Shown here piece by piece: positions 23,820-33,319 of a stretch of 36,617 nt of DNA. The position numbers and the translations under genes were made by a program. The DNA is taken from NCBI GenBank assembly GCA_934481445.1, contig CAKSPC010000027.1, positions 1 through 36,617 of the forward strand, written 5' to 3'. A model generated the notes under the pieces. That model searched no databases. It had not been told where the DNA came from and saw nothing but the letters and a program-made list of their open reading frames with translations. This DNA is from an uncultured Oscillospiraceae bacterium. Lineage in GTDB: Bacteria > Bacillota > Clostridia > Oscillospirales > Ruminococcaceae. Positions within the stretch are counted from its first letter, which is position 1; the number at the start of each line of letters is the position of its first letter.

Positions 23820-24434
23820 ATGGAAAAGGCGGCTTTATACATCTACAAAAACGGCAGGTTTGCGCCGCATATGGACGTCATGTTCAATCCGTCGTCGTAT
23901 TCGGTGGAGCATACGGTGGAATACAGCACCGCCGCAGATGCGAAGCGGCATACAGACAGGCTGAAATTCACGAAAGCGGGGGCAAGGCAGCTCAGCTTTG
24001 AGCTGTACTTCGATTCTTTCAACGGGTCGGGGAAATTAAGCCGGATAAAAAACGCGGCCGCGGGTCAGCTCAAGGATTTTTTCGCGGGGAAGAACGAGGA
24101 TATCTCCGAGCAGCTTGAAAAGCTGCGGGAAACCACCGAGCCCGCTAAAATAGGCGCAAGCGACTGGGGTATGCCGCCGCCTGTTATGTTCAGCTGGGGC
24201 GGATTTTCGTTCACGGGGGTGGTGACGTCGCTGACCGAAAGATGCACCATGTTTCTGCCCGACGGACGCCCCGCAAAGGCTACCGTCAGCGTTACGATGA
24301 AGGAATACAGGGTAGAAAATGCGGCGGCGGACGCCGCGTCGCTGATGAAGCAGGCGTCCGCCATGCTGGAATCTTCTGCGGCGGAGGATAACCTCGCGGC
24401 GGCGGAAGCGGCGGTCAAAGCGGTATTGAAATGA
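23820..24434 (+). CDS. CIS tube/baseplate protein, Afp7/gp53-like
   Basis: 204 residues. 'MEKAALYIYKNG', 'VMFNPSSYSVEHTVEY', 'LSFELYFDSFN' and 'PPPVMFSWGGFSFTGVVTSLTERCTMFLPDGRPAKATVSVTMKEY' (shown in part) are the signature of the Afp7-like CIS tube protein that joins tube to baseplate. The usual C-terminal LysM domain is replaced by an Ala-rich helix (about 165-204). The ATG at 23820 is favoured over the out-of-frame ATG at 23816, and follows GAGGAGGAG. Confidence 0.9.
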   Translation: MEKAALYIYKNGRFAPHMDVMFNPSSYSVEHTVEYSTAADAKRHTDRLKFTKAGARQLSFELYFDSFNGSGKLSRIKNAAAGQLKDFFAGKNEDISEQLEKLRETTEPAKIGASDWGMPPPVMFSWGGFSFTGVVTSLTERCTMFLPDGRPAKATVSVTMKEYRVENAAADAASLMKQASAMLESSAAEDNLAAAEAAVKAVLK

Positions 24435-24448
24435 AAGGAGGGAGCAGC

Positions 24449-27187
24449 ATGAGAAAGGCGATAATTTCGGCTGTGGCAGCGATCATGGCAGGACTGTTTC
24501 TGATGCTGAATTACTGTATGACTCCCTCAAAGCAGGTGTATTGTTATACAGTGGACAGCAGCGGCACCCTCTATACCGTGGCGGAATACAACGCCACCAG
24601 CGGAATGCGTATCATAGGCGGAGAAAACAACGCGGACTACACTGTGAACCTCGAAAAGGTCATCGGCAGGGGTATTCAGTATAATGATATCATCTGCGTA
24701 GGTGACAACGTGTATCTTTTGAGTGAGGGTTACAACGGCAGCGAAAATGTCGTGCAGGTGAACCGCTTCGGAAAGGACGGAAGCCATCTCGGGCCGGTAC
24801 TGGCATTGACGCTCGACCCCGATTACGCATATTATACGGCGGCATTCTGCGAAACCTATGATTATTCAAACAACTGTGCAAGGCTGTTTGTGACTTTATG
24901 CACCGGCAAAACCATATATCTGGAGGAGATAATGTCGGACTCCACTGCGGGCGACCCGAGCCGCTATACCCTCGGCAGCGGAAATACTGCAATCTGGGCA
25001 GGAGTGTACGGACAGGCGGTGATATATCTGGACGCAGACAGGCGCGTCCACGCGATAAACAACAATGTAAACGACACCACGCTGGATATCGAGTCTGTTA
25101 ATTTCGACTCGCCGTTTATGATATCAAATCTGATATATGGAGTAGACCTTTCCGACGTTTCCATGTCGGGGATAGCCTTGAGTGAGGACCCTAAAAGCAA
25201 ACTTGTCTTAGGCGGCAAATATATGGACGACCTTGGAGAAATAAATTCAGACACAGAGCTTGCACCGGGCGTCAGATTTTCCGACCTTAGAAAAATACGC
25301 TACACCGGGTGGGCAAGCGATGGATTCAGATACCACTTTCTTGGTATACAAAAGAACGGCAGCGAGCGCGGAAAAATTTATGAATTCAACCAGGGCGGAA
25401 ACCTCGTCAACGTGTTCGACGAGCCGCTTCTTCCCGTTGGGCGCGGATTGCTTATGTCGGGTCTGCTGGCGATAGGCGTTTTTGCGGCAGCTTTTTTGCT
25501 GCTGTGGATAGTGGAGCGGCTGCTGGCGCTCAGAAAGGTCGTTATAAAGCAGGCGCTGATATCCTGCGTGCTTGTGGCGGTTTCATTCTGCCTTATGCTT
25601 TTCAGCTCGCGGCAGCTTATACGGGGGCTTATCAACAACACGGAAACATCCGCCCTCAGTGATATACTGGACTACATCGCAGAAGAAATAGACGTGGACA
25701 GCTTCGCGGAAAACGGTATATCGGATGACATGATGGAATGCATCCGCCGCTTCGAGGAGAGAGAAAGCTCATATTACGGCGGGAACAAAGGGTATTTCCT
25801 TTCGCATATGAAAACGAATGTTTCGGTGGAATTCATACGCGTGGCGAGAATGGTGGACGGGGAATATTACTATTCCTACTACTATGGCAAGCAGACACCG
25901 GAAGCGCTTGCTTCTTACCATACATCGGAGAAAACACTGAACGCGATAAAGCAGCTCGACAGAAAGCAGGTGCTGGTGACACAGTCGTTTGCGCTGGACA
26001 TCGAGTGGTATGAAGTCAGCACACCGCTGTACGACAGCAGCGGAAACAACGTCGGCTTCCTTATGACGGGGGTAGAGTACGACAGCCTGCAAAGCTCGGT
26101 GAAGAACGTTTCGGTGTGGCTGACGTCGTTCTGGTGCACGATACTGTGTGAAATTTGCGTGGTATTCCTTCTGTTCCTTATAAAGCTGCTTTCACCGATG
26201 AAGAAGATAAAAAAGGCGGTTTCGGAGATATCCGAGGGCAGGATAGGCACCCGAGTTACCCTTAAAACCAACGACGAGCTTCAGGATATCGCGGCAAGCT
26301 TCAGTGAGATGTCCGTGAAGCTGGAGAAATACTTCAACGACATAAATCTTATCAGCAAGGCTTACGAAAGGTACCTGCCGAAGGACTTTTTCCGCCTGAT
26401 GGGCAAGGGCAGCGTGCTTGAGGTAAGCCCCGAGGACAGCCGCGACGTAGTGCTGGTGTACCTTTTCATTGCGATAGACATGAGCGGGGTGCACTGCGCG
26501 GGGGCGGACGGATTTTCGGCGCTGAACAGAATATACGGGCTGGTTTCCATGACGGTATCCGCATTCGGCGGCGCTGTGCAGAGCCTTGACGACAGGCAGA
26601 TGACCTGTATTTTCAGCGAGGACACCGCTTCCGCGGTGGAGTCTGCGCTGACCATAAGGGAGAAGCTCACGGCAGAGGGGCTTTCCGACGCGGACGTGAG
26701 GATATCCCTCCAGCGGGCGAAATCCACCATCGGCGTTATAGGCACGGGAGAGGCCATGAAGCCCGTTACGGTATCCTCGGCGATAGAATTCAACAGATAC
26801 ATTTCCGCAATAATGGAGCAGTTCGACCTTTCCTGCGTGATAACCGAGCACGTTGCCGAGGCGCTCTGCGGCGTGAACATAACAACGCGGTATATCGGGC
26901 TGATGTCGGAGCTTTATGGGCTGAGCGGGAGACGCTTTGATATAAAGCTTTACGATGTGCCCGAGGGATGCATGGGGGAGGAAAAGCAGCTTCGGCTGTC
27001 GACACTTTCCGCATTCAACAGCGGCATGGAGGCATACGCGCAGGGAAACACCCGCGAGGCGCGTAGCCGCATGATAGAGGTGCTGCGGGTGAATCGCGGG
27101 GACCTTATCGCGCGGCATTATATGATGCTCTGCGAGAAGCAGGTCAGCCTTCTGAAGGAGAATAAGGATGAACTCAGAAATAACTGA
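24449..27187 (+). CDS. multi-pass membrane receptor with HAMP and degenerate class III cyclase domain
   Basis: ATG 24449 is preferred because AAAGGAGGG lies just before it; ATG 24431 in the same frame has no such site. 912 residues. Order: N-terminal anchor (4-24), an outside repeat-like beta domain (30-325), two membrane helices (about 332-356 and 367-385), a second outside sensor domain (386-550, Cache-like), a membrane helix (about 556-581), HAMP (582-632), a class III nucleotide cyclase homology domain (about 640-835, with 'ERYLPKDFFRLMGKGSVLEV') and a TPR-like tail (850-900). The first metal Asp is kept (IAIDMSG, 677), but the second metal site reads LDDRQM in place of the usual GD, and the base-recognition Lys and catalytic Asn/Arg are not in place. 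It is probably a pseudo-cyclase signalling receptor. It sits between baseplate genes and overlaps gp25 by 20 bp. Confidence 0.87.
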   Translation: MRKAIISAVAAIMAGLFLMLNYCMTPSKQVYCYTVDSSGTLYTVAEYNATSGMRIIGGENNADYTVNLEKVIGRGIQYNDIICVGDNVYLLSEGYNGSENVVQVNRFGKDGSHLGPVLALTLDPDYAYYTAAFCETYDYSNNCARLFVTLCTGKTIYLEEIMSDSTAGDPSRYTLGSGNTAIWAGVYGQAVIYLDADRRVHAINNNVNDTTLDIESVNFDSPFMISNLIYGVDLSDVSMSGIALSEDPKSKLVLGGKYMDDLGEINSDTELAPGVRFSDLRKIRYTGWASDGFRYHFLGIQKNGSERGKIYEFNQGGNLVNVFDEPLLPVGRGLLMSGLLAIGVFAAAFLLLWIVERLLALRKVVIKQALISCVLVAVSFCLMLFSSRQLIRGLINNTETSALSDILDYIAEEIDVDSFAENGISDDMMECIRRFEERESSYYGGNKGYFLSHMKTNVSVEFIRVARMVDGEYYYSYYYGKQTPEALASYHTSEKTLNAIKQLDRKQVLVTQSFALDIEWYEVSTPLYDSSGNNVGFLMTGVEYDSLQSSVKNVSVWLTSFWCTILCEICVVFLLFLIKLLSPMKKIKKAVSEISEGRIGTRVTLKTNDELQDIAASFSEMSVKLEKYFNDINLISKAYERYLPKDFFRLMGKGSVLEVSPEDSRDVVLVYLFIAIDMSGVHCAGADGFSALNRIYGLVSMTVSAFGGAVQSLDDRQMTCIFSEDTASAVESALTIREKLTAEGLSDADVRISLQRAKSTIGVIGTGEAMKPVTVSSAIEFNRYISAIMEQFDLSCVITEHVAEALCGVNITTRYIGLMSELYGLSGRRFDIKLYDVPEGCMGEEKQLRLSTLSAFNSGMEAYAQGNTREARSRMIEVLRVNRGDLIARHYMMLCEKQVSLLKENKDELRNN

Positions 27188-27551
27188 TATCGCGTTTCCG
27201 CTGACATTCGACGAAAACGGCGGGGCGCGGCTTAACGGACTTGACGAGGATATACGCCAGTCGCTGGTGCTGCTGCTTTCCACCCGCAGGGGTGAGCGGC
27301 TGCTCCGCCCCGAATACGGCTGCGACCTTACGCAGTTTGCATTCGAGAGCGTTAATTACTCGCTGATATCCCGCATAAGAAGCGAGGTAATGCAGTCCAT
27401 AGCGCAGTTTGAGCCGCGGGTGGACAACGTGTCCGTAAACGTGGATGGGAACGGCGGCGACGCGGGAGCGCTGGTTATACTGATAGAATACCGCGTGAGG
27501 GAAAACGCGCATGAGCAGAGCATGAGCTTTGTGCTCGGGGATAAATTCTGA
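27168..27551 (+). CDS. baseplate wedge protein, gp25/Afp9-like
   Basis: 127 residues with the gp25-like pattern 'DIAFPLTFDENGGA', 'DEDIRQSLVLLLSTRRGERLLRPEYGCDL' (in part) and 'F.P.VD.V'. This is the most conserved baseplate wedge protein of contractile systems and nucleates the sheath. The start lies inside the 3' end of the receptor gene (20-bp overlap), with AAGGAG upstream, so the two are translationally linked. Confidence 0.95.
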   Translation: MNSEITDIAFPLTFDENGGARLNGLDEDIRQSLVLLLSTRRGERLLRPEYGCDLTQFAFESVNYSLISRIRSEVMQSIAQFEPRVDNVSVNVDGNGGDAGALVILIEYRVRENAHEQSMSFVLGDKF

Positions 27552-27568
27552 AAAAGGAGGGGTGCGGC

Positions 27569-30247
27569 ATGAAGGAGCTTCCCGCTTCGCGAGAGGATAT
27601 ACTGAGAGAGCTTGTTTCTATGGGCAGGCTGTATCTTCCCGAGTGGAGATATTCCGAGGGGGAATATATTTCGGCGCTGACGGATATCTTCGCAGACATG
27701 ACGGCGGAGAACAGGGCGCTTCTTCCTGCGGCGGCGGAGCGCTGCCGCGTGCTGTACCTGAGTATGTACGGGCTCACCCAGAGGGACGCGGTGCCTTCCA
27801 AGGGGTATATAAAGGTCGTGCCTACATCGGAGAACGCGGTGCATATAAGGCGCGGAACAAGGCTCGGCAGCGAGGAGCATGAGTATATCACCACCTCGGA
27901 GCTGCACGCTTCGGGGGCTTCGGTGAAGGCGGTGTTCTGCACGGACGGCAGGAAGCTTTGCAGGAGCGGCGGGAATTTCTTCGACCTTTCGGGGGAGGAT
28001 CTTTCGGACGCGTACATCTGTTTTTCGGCGGACAGACTGCTGCGCAGCGAGGGCGCGTTTTCCTGCGAATGCATGATATACGACGTCAGCCGTTCCGATC
28101 AGCACGGGGTAAGCCCTGAGGCGGTTATAAACGGCTCGGTAAGGTGGGAATATCTCACGGAGAACGGGTTTGTTTCCGTGGAAAAGGCGGAGTATTCGGA
28201 TGGGAAATTCACGCTGCATTTTTCGGAGAGCGTGCCGCAGACGGAGTTCCGCGGGGAAAGCGGAAGATGGCTTCGCATGAGGTATATCGGCGCGGATATG
28301 CAGCCGATGTACTCGCAGAAAAGCGTTTTCATAAAAGGTTCCGCGGAGGAGCTCAAAGTTCAGGCGGCGTATTTTAACGACGAAAAGCTTCCTGACGGAG
28401 ATTTTCTGCCGTTTGGCGCCGTGCCTGCGGCATACGACGCGCTGTACATCCGCTCGGACGAATGCTTCAGCAAGAGCGGCGCGACGGTCACCATCGGCGC
28501 GGATATGAAATTTGAAACGATATCGCAGGCGTCCGAGCCCGCTGAGGTGCAGTGGAAGAACGTTATGCCCGCCGCGAAGCTTCAGCCGAAGCCGCCGCTG
28601 CGCAAATTTATCGAAAGCTGCGTCTGGGAATACTGGAACGGAAAGGGCTGGAGCAGGCTCTTCAGCGACGACGGCAGAAGCGGCGACTTTGCGGACGAAA
28701 ATAAGTCGCAGCTTAAAATAACATTCACCTGCCCAGACGACATCGCGGCGGTGACGGTGGGCGCGGACGAGGGGCTGTTTGTGCGCTGCCGCATAAAGGA
28801 TATCACCCGCGGGTACTCCGACAGCATGGAATATGTCATGCCGAGGGTCGCGTGCTTTACGGCGGGGTATGATTACAGCGAGGGTATACGCCCCGACGCG
28901 CTGTATGTTTCGAGGGACCTCGGCTGTGCGCGGGTAGAGGGGGAGCACCGTCCGTCGGTAAGTTCCCCCGCGGGGCAGAGATGCACATACATCTGCCTTG
29001 ACAGGGCACTTCCCGTGGGATACAGCAGCATGATGTTCGACGCGGAGGTATCTTCGGCGGAGGGGGACATCTGCTGGGAGGCGCTTTCGCGGGACGGAAG
29101 ATGGTTCGGCGTGAATGTTTCCGACAGGACGGATGATCTGCGCAGCGGTGGTATAATCACGTTTTCCCTGCATGACAGGATGGAGCGGGCGGTGCTTTTC
29201 GGCGAGGAGGGCTGCTGGCTGCGGGCTTCCTCGGCGGGGAATGCGGAGCTGCGCCGCGTCGGGAAAATCACCGTGGACGTCGTGCCCGTTATACAGACGG
29301 CGCGGTGCGACAGGATGACGTTTTCCTATTCCGGCGAGCCGCTTGAACTGGCGCAGGGGAATGTTTTCTCGGCGGAAATAAGCGTGTTTGCGGAGGACGA
29401 GTGGCGGGTGATAAGTCCCGAGAAATACACCCTCGACCGCCGCACGGGTACGATATCCTTTGACAAGGCATTCCGCCCCGAAACGAGCGGGGAACCGAAT
29501 ATCGCCGCGGAATACACGACGACCGACGGCGCCGCGGGAAACGAACCCGCGATGAGCATAGATCATTTCCTTGACCCCGTGCCGTTTGTGGACAGCGTAT
29601 ATAATCCCGAGCCGACATTCGGCGGCAGCGACGGAGAGACCCCCGGGGAATGCACCGCCCGCGGCGCGGACAATGTGCGTACCCTCGGACGGGGGATATC
29701 CGCGGGGGATATTGAGAGCATTGCGCTCAATTCCGAATACTCCGTGCACAGGGCGCGGTGCATCGGAAGCGGGGACGAGATACTTCTCGTGCTGCTGACG
29801 GAGGGCGTTGACAATAATGCTTCCCGCCTTGCGGCGAGGGGGATTTCCGAAAAAGTCAGCGGCGCAATGCCGTTTTATATGCGGGGAGCGCTGCGGGTCA
29901 TCGGCGCGGAGCGCGTTAAGGTGAACATAACCGCGGACGTCACCTCCGACGGAGAGGTATATCCGCAGACGATACACGCGGACATTTCGGAAAGGCTGTC
30001 GCGGTATCTCGACCCGATATGCGGCGGCGCGGCGGGAAACGGCTTCGACATCGGAAGCTTCCCGACGGCGCAGGATATTTCGGCGGTGATACTCGGGGCG
30101 GCGCACATAAAGCACATTGACAGGATGCAGCTCCTTTTTGAAAGCGGCGGCAGGCTTATCGGCGGGGAAAACTGCGACATTCCCTGCGGCGTGCCCGTTT
30201 CAGGGGAGATCACCCTGAGAATACGCGAGGAGCAGATAAGAATTTAA
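27569..30247 (+). CDS. baseplate J-like wedge protein, Afp11-like
   Basis: 892 residues. The opening, with 'YLPEWRYSEGEYISALTDIFADMTAENRALL' (in part), resembles the large eCIS 'putative baseplate assembly protein' family. Near the C-terminus, 'RTLGRGISAGDIESIALNSEYSVHRARCI' and 'VNITADVTSDGE' are the baseplate J (gp6-like) core. The middle is a series of beta domains ('WEYWNGKGWSRL', 'EISVFAEDEWRVI'). It forms the wedge ring around the hub together with the next protein. The ATG follows AAAGGAGGGG, 17 bp after gp25. Length and architecture fit Afp11. Confidence 0.9.
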   Translation: MKELPASREDILRELVSMGRLYLPEWRYSEGEYISALTDIFADMTAENRALLPAAAERCRVLYLSMYGLTQRDAVPSKGYIKVVPTSENAVHIRRGTRLGSEEHEYITTSELHASGASVKAVFCTDGRKLCRSGGNFFDLSGEDLSDAYICFSADRLLRSEGAFSCECMIYDVSRSDQHGVSPEAVINGSVRWEYLTENGFVSVEKAEYSDGKFTLHFSESVPQTEFRGESGRWLRMRYIGADMQPMYSQKSVFIKGSAEELKVQAAYFNDEKLPDGDFLPFGAVPAAYDALYIRSDECFSKSGATVTIGADMKFETISQASEPAEVQWKNVMPAAKLQPKPPLRKFIESCVWEYWNGKGWSRLFSDDGRSGDFADENKSQLKITFTCPDDIAAVTVGADEGLFVRCRIKDITRGYSDSMEYVMPRVACFTAGYDYSEGIRPDALYVSRDLGCARVEGEHRPSVSSPAGQRCTYICLDRALPVGYSSMMFDAEVSSAEGDICWEALSRDGRWFGVNVSDRTDDLRSGGIITFSLHDRMERAVLFGEEGCWLRASSAGNAELRRVGKITVDVVPVIQTARCDRMTFSYSGEPLELAQGNVFSAEISVFAEDEWRVISPEKYTLDRRTGTISFDKAFRPETSGEPNIAAEYTTTDGAAGNEPAMSIDHFLDPVPFVDSVYNPEPTFGGSDGETPGECTARGADNVRTLGRGISAGDIESIALNSEYSVHRARCIGSGDEILLVLLTEGVDNNASRLAARGISEKVSGAMPFYMRGALRVIGAERVKVNITADVTSDGEVYPQTIHADISERLSRYLDPICGGAAGNGFDIGSFPTAQDISAVILGAAHIKHIDRMQLLFESGGRLIGGENCDIPCGVPVSGEITLRIREEQIRI

Positions 30248-30265
30248 CGGAAAGGAGCGTCGGCA

Positions 30266-32308
30266 ATGGTGGAATTGCCCGAAATAAAAGCTTTCGACAT
30301 AGAAAAATCGCTTTCGGAAAGAGAGCAGGAGCTGTATACACTGACCGACGGGAAGAGCAGCTTTTCCGAGGGCAGCGTCGGGGTGACGCTGCTGGAGCTT
30401 CTTACCTGCGTCCTTTCGGAGCAGCGGCGGAACATGGGAAAAGTGAGCGGGGGGATACTGAAAGACCTCTGCGCGCTGTACGGATATGCTCCGCTGGAGG
30501 CGGCGCCTGCGCGGACGTATGTCGTTTTTGATGGCGGCGAGCCCGTCCCCGCGGGGACGAAGCTGCGCGCTGACAGCCTTGTTTTTGAAACGCAGGAGAA
30601 TGTTTCCCCGAGTGGGAACAGGGCGGTGGTTTTCGCGAACGTCAGGGACGGAAAGGCGGAACGCTGCAGTATCGACGGCGGCTCGGTCGAGATATTCGGC
30701 GGCGGGGATCAGTTCGTGATAGGCTTCGAGAAGCCGTTTTCGGCTGGTCGGGAGGAGCAGCTTCTTCTGTGTTTTGACGGCGCCGGGAGGATAATTCCCG
30801 AAGATATGAGTTCGTTCGAACCCGGAACGGAGATACTCTGGCAGTATTTCGGCGGCGAGGGAGGCAGGAACGGATGGCATGATATTGATGTTATTTCCGA
30901 CGGGACCTATGGCTGCTTCTGCACGGGGGTGTTGCGCTTTTCAATAAAGGGCGCGCACAGCTCCAACGGAAACTTCTACCCCATCCGTGCGGTGGTGAAA
31001 AAGCGCGGATTTGACAGGCTGCCCATGTTCCGCGGGGCTTATACAGACATCTGCACGGCGGAGCAGCTCGACAGAAAATGTGCCTTTGCGGAGTTCAGCA
31101 GGGATGAATTCCAAAAGAACGCTATGTATTTCGGCGGCATGCTGGCGGTGGAGGGAGTTCTGCGGCTGTTCGTGCGGAAAAACGGCGGCTGGACAGACGC
31201 GGAGAAGCTTGGAATTGCTTTTGCAGCGGACAGGGCAGGGGATAAATTCCGCCTTGTAACATCCTCGCGGGAACAGCTTTCTGCGATGTTTGCGGAGCAT
31301 GACGGGGATAAAGAGCCCGTGTTGCTGCTCGCGGCGTATGAGCATGAGCACATCCGTGATTTCAGCGTGTATGCATCCGACGGCACCTGCGGGCAGCGGA
31401 TAACCCTCAATTTTGCGGGGGTATGCCCGAGGTACACGGAAATCCTCGTCGGGAATGAAAACGGATACGAACGGTGGACAAGGACCGACTCGCTTTCCCG
31501 ATGCGGCGCGGATGAGCGCGTTTTCGCGGTGGAGGGCAGCGAGCTTGTGTTCGGGGATAATTTCTGCGGAAAGGCGCTGCCCGCGGGGCAGGTGGTGTTT
31601 GTTTCCCTCGCGCTGACGGCGGGGGCAAGGGGCAATATCCCCGCAGGGGCGTTTACTTTCGAGGGAACAAAGGCAATGCGCCCCGCTGCGGCGGCGGGAG
31701 GAATATCCTCCGAGCGCCCCGTTGAAACCTTCGCGAGGGTGCTTTCCGAGCCGAAGGAGAAAACGCTGCTTTCGGAGAATGATTTCATCGAATACGCGAA
31801 GAATACGGCGGGGGTGCTTATAAAGGACGCGGAAGTCTACCCCACCGAGGGCAGGGACGGCAAGGTTATACCCAACGCTGTTACGGTGATAATTCACCCC
31901 GATGTGCCCCATCCCGAGCAGGCGGCGGAGTCGCTGGGGTGGTACATCGCGGCGGTAAAGCGGCGGATGGAGCGGCTCTGCGCGATAACGCTGGCGCTTA
32001 CGGTGAGGTTTCCGAAGTACGCGGCGGCGGATATCAGCGTGCGGGTACGTTCGGATGATTATTATATCTCCGCAGAGGACACCGTCCGCAGATTCCTGGA
32101 GAATTATTTTGAAGAAATACGCCACGGCATAGACAAGGGCATGCTGCTGCGGGAGCTGAGCGCTCTCCCCGAGGTGACTGCGGTCAGCTCGCTGAGCATA
32201 CGTTGCAGCGCGGCGGAAGCGGTGCATCAGCCCGACGGCGGGATAAACGTTCCCACATGGTGCAGGATGTATCTGCGCTCGGTCGATGTCAGGTGCGAGG
32301 AATACTGA
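30266..32308 (+). CDS. second baseplate J-like wedge protein, Afp12-like
   Basis: 680 residues. It resembles the preceding protein at both ends: 'SSFSEGSVGVTLLELLTCVLSEQRRNMG' (in part) near the start, 'RTYVVFDGGEPVPAGTKLRADSLVFET', and the C-terminal 'VTVIIHPD' and 'ALTVRFPKYAAADISVRVRS' regions. It is 18 bp after the first baseplate gene with GAAAGGAG upstream. In Afp-type baseplates two such proteins alternate in the wedge. Which of the Afp11 and Afp12 roles each has cannot be fixed by eye. Confidence 0.85.
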   Translation: MVELPEIKAFDIEKSLSEREQELYTLTDGKSSFSEGSVGVTLLELLTCVLSEQRRNMGKVSGGILKDLCALYGYAPLEAAPARTYVVFDGGEPVPAGTKLRADSLVFETQENVSPSGNRAVVFANVRDGKAERCSIDGGSVEIFGGGDQFVIGFEKPFSAGREEQLLLCFDGAGRIIPEDMSSFEPGTEILWQYFGGEGGRNGWHDIDVISDGTYGCFCTGVLRFSIKGAHSSNGNFYPIRAVVKKRGFDRLPMFRGAYTDICTAEQLDRKCAFAEFSRDEFQKNAMYFGGMLAVEGVLRLFVRKNGGWTDAEKLGIAFAADRAGDKFRLVTSSREQLSAMFAEHDGDKEPVLLLAAYEHEHIRDFSVYASDGTCGQRITLNFAGVCPRYTEILVGNENGYERWTRTDSLSRCGADERVFAVEGSELVFGDNFCGKALPAGQVVFVSLALTAGARGNIPAGAFTFEGTKAMRPAAAAGGISSERPVETFARVLSEPKEKTLLSENDFIEYAKNTAGVLIKDAEVYPTEGRDGKVIPNAVTVIIHPDVPHPEQAAESLGWYIAAVKRRMERLCAITLALTVRFPKYAAADISVRVRSDDYYISAEDTVRRFLENYFEEIRHGIDKGMLLRELSALPEVTAVSSLSIRCSAAEAVHQPDGGINVPTWCRMYLRSVDVRCEEY

Positions 32309-32319
32309 GGAGGGCCGCA

Positions 32320-33294
32320 GTGGAAAGAAAGCATTTTACATTTTCGTGCAGCGGCATTCCGCAGGGGATAGTCGGCCGCTGCGAAAAAGCGGACGGCGCG
32401 GCTGCGTTCGGTGAGGGTGGACTTTGGGTGTCCCCCGCGGCGGACAGCGGCGAGGACGGCACAGTATGGGACACGGCGCTGATAGACTGCATCCGCCCCG
32501 AAAAGGGCAGCTTCAGGTTTATCGCGGCGGCTTCCGACAGCGACTATATTGAGCATGACGGCGGCAAAATTCCGCTGACAAAGGCGCTGGCGGACTATAT
32601 ACGCGGCGGGGCTTCCCCCGTTGAGGAGCTTGACGCGGCGGTGTTTGTGGACGCGGACACCGTGCCGCTGCACAAGCTGCGGGGCAGGTGGCTGCTGTTC
32701 GCGGTGCAGTTTTTCCCCGAGCAGGGGAGCGCGTTCATGATGAAAAGCGTGAGCGTCAGCTGCTCGGCGGCCTCGTATATGGAACTGCTGCCGGAGGTGT
32801 TCGCAAAGACGGACAACGGCGCGCTGAACGATCTGCTGGCGATGTACCGCGCAGTAACGGACGAAACAGACCGCGCTATACTCGGGCTGGAGCGGCGGCT
32901 CGACCCCGACCGTGCGACGGGAAAAGATCTCGAGCGGCTGCTTGCATGGCAGGGAATAGGCGTTACGGCAATATGGGATGAGCAGCGGCTGCGGGAGCTT
33001 ATCAGGAATTCCGCGCGGCTGGTGCGGCTGAAAGGCACGCAGGAGGCACTTTCGGAGCTTTTCGGGATACTTCTCGGGGAGAAGCCGATTATTACCGCAG
33101 AAAAGGGCGCGATGTCGTTTTCGGCGGAGGTGAGCCGCGAAGCGGTGAAGTCGGGCAGGCACTATGCGGAGCTGCTTCGGCTGCTGAAGGACTTTTCGCC
33201 CGCGGGGATAACCCCAAGGCTTGTTATAAGGCGCGCAGGCGCAGAGGATATGACGCTCTCCGACGACAGATTCGGAAGCGGATTTATCATTTGA
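32320..33294 (+). CDS. tail protein I (P2 gpI)-like baseplate protein
   Basis: 324 residues from GTG 32320, which follows AGGAGGG right after the stop of the previous gene. A longer frame from 32203 overlaps the previous gene by over 100 bp and lacks support. Residues about 165-265 hold the tail-P2-I pattern: 'LPEVFAKTDNGALNDLLAMYRAVTDETDRAILGLERRLDP' (in part), 'LERLLAWQGIGVTAIWDEQRLRELI' and 'RLKGTQEALSELFGILLGEKP'. The N-terminal half is beta-rich. In P2 this protein completes the wedge and links to fibres. Confidence 0.88.
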   Translation: MERKHFTFSCSGIPQGIVGRCEKADGAAAFGEGGLWVSPAADSGEDGTVWDTALIDCIRPEKGSFRFIAAASDSDYIEHDGGKIPLTKALADYIRGGASPVEELDAAVFVDADTVPLHKLRGRWLLFAVQFFPEQGSAFMMKSVSVSCSAASYMELLPEVFAKTDNGALNDLLAMYRAVTDETDRAILGLERRLDPDRATGKDLERLLAWQGIGVTAIWDEQRLRELIRNSARLVRLKGTQEALSELFGILLGEKPIITAEKGAMSFSAEVSREAVKSGRHYAELLRLLKDFSPAGITPRLVIRRAGAEDMTLSDDRFGSGFII

Positions 33295-33319
33295 GAACTA
33301 TACCCAAAAAGGAGCAGCC

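Noticed and set aside
27356..30115. 919-codon minus-strand open frame opposite the baseplate J-like gene
   Set aside because: Arises from GC-rich codon phase; Arg/His/Pro-rich text with no domain, while the plus strand is an evident CIS protein.
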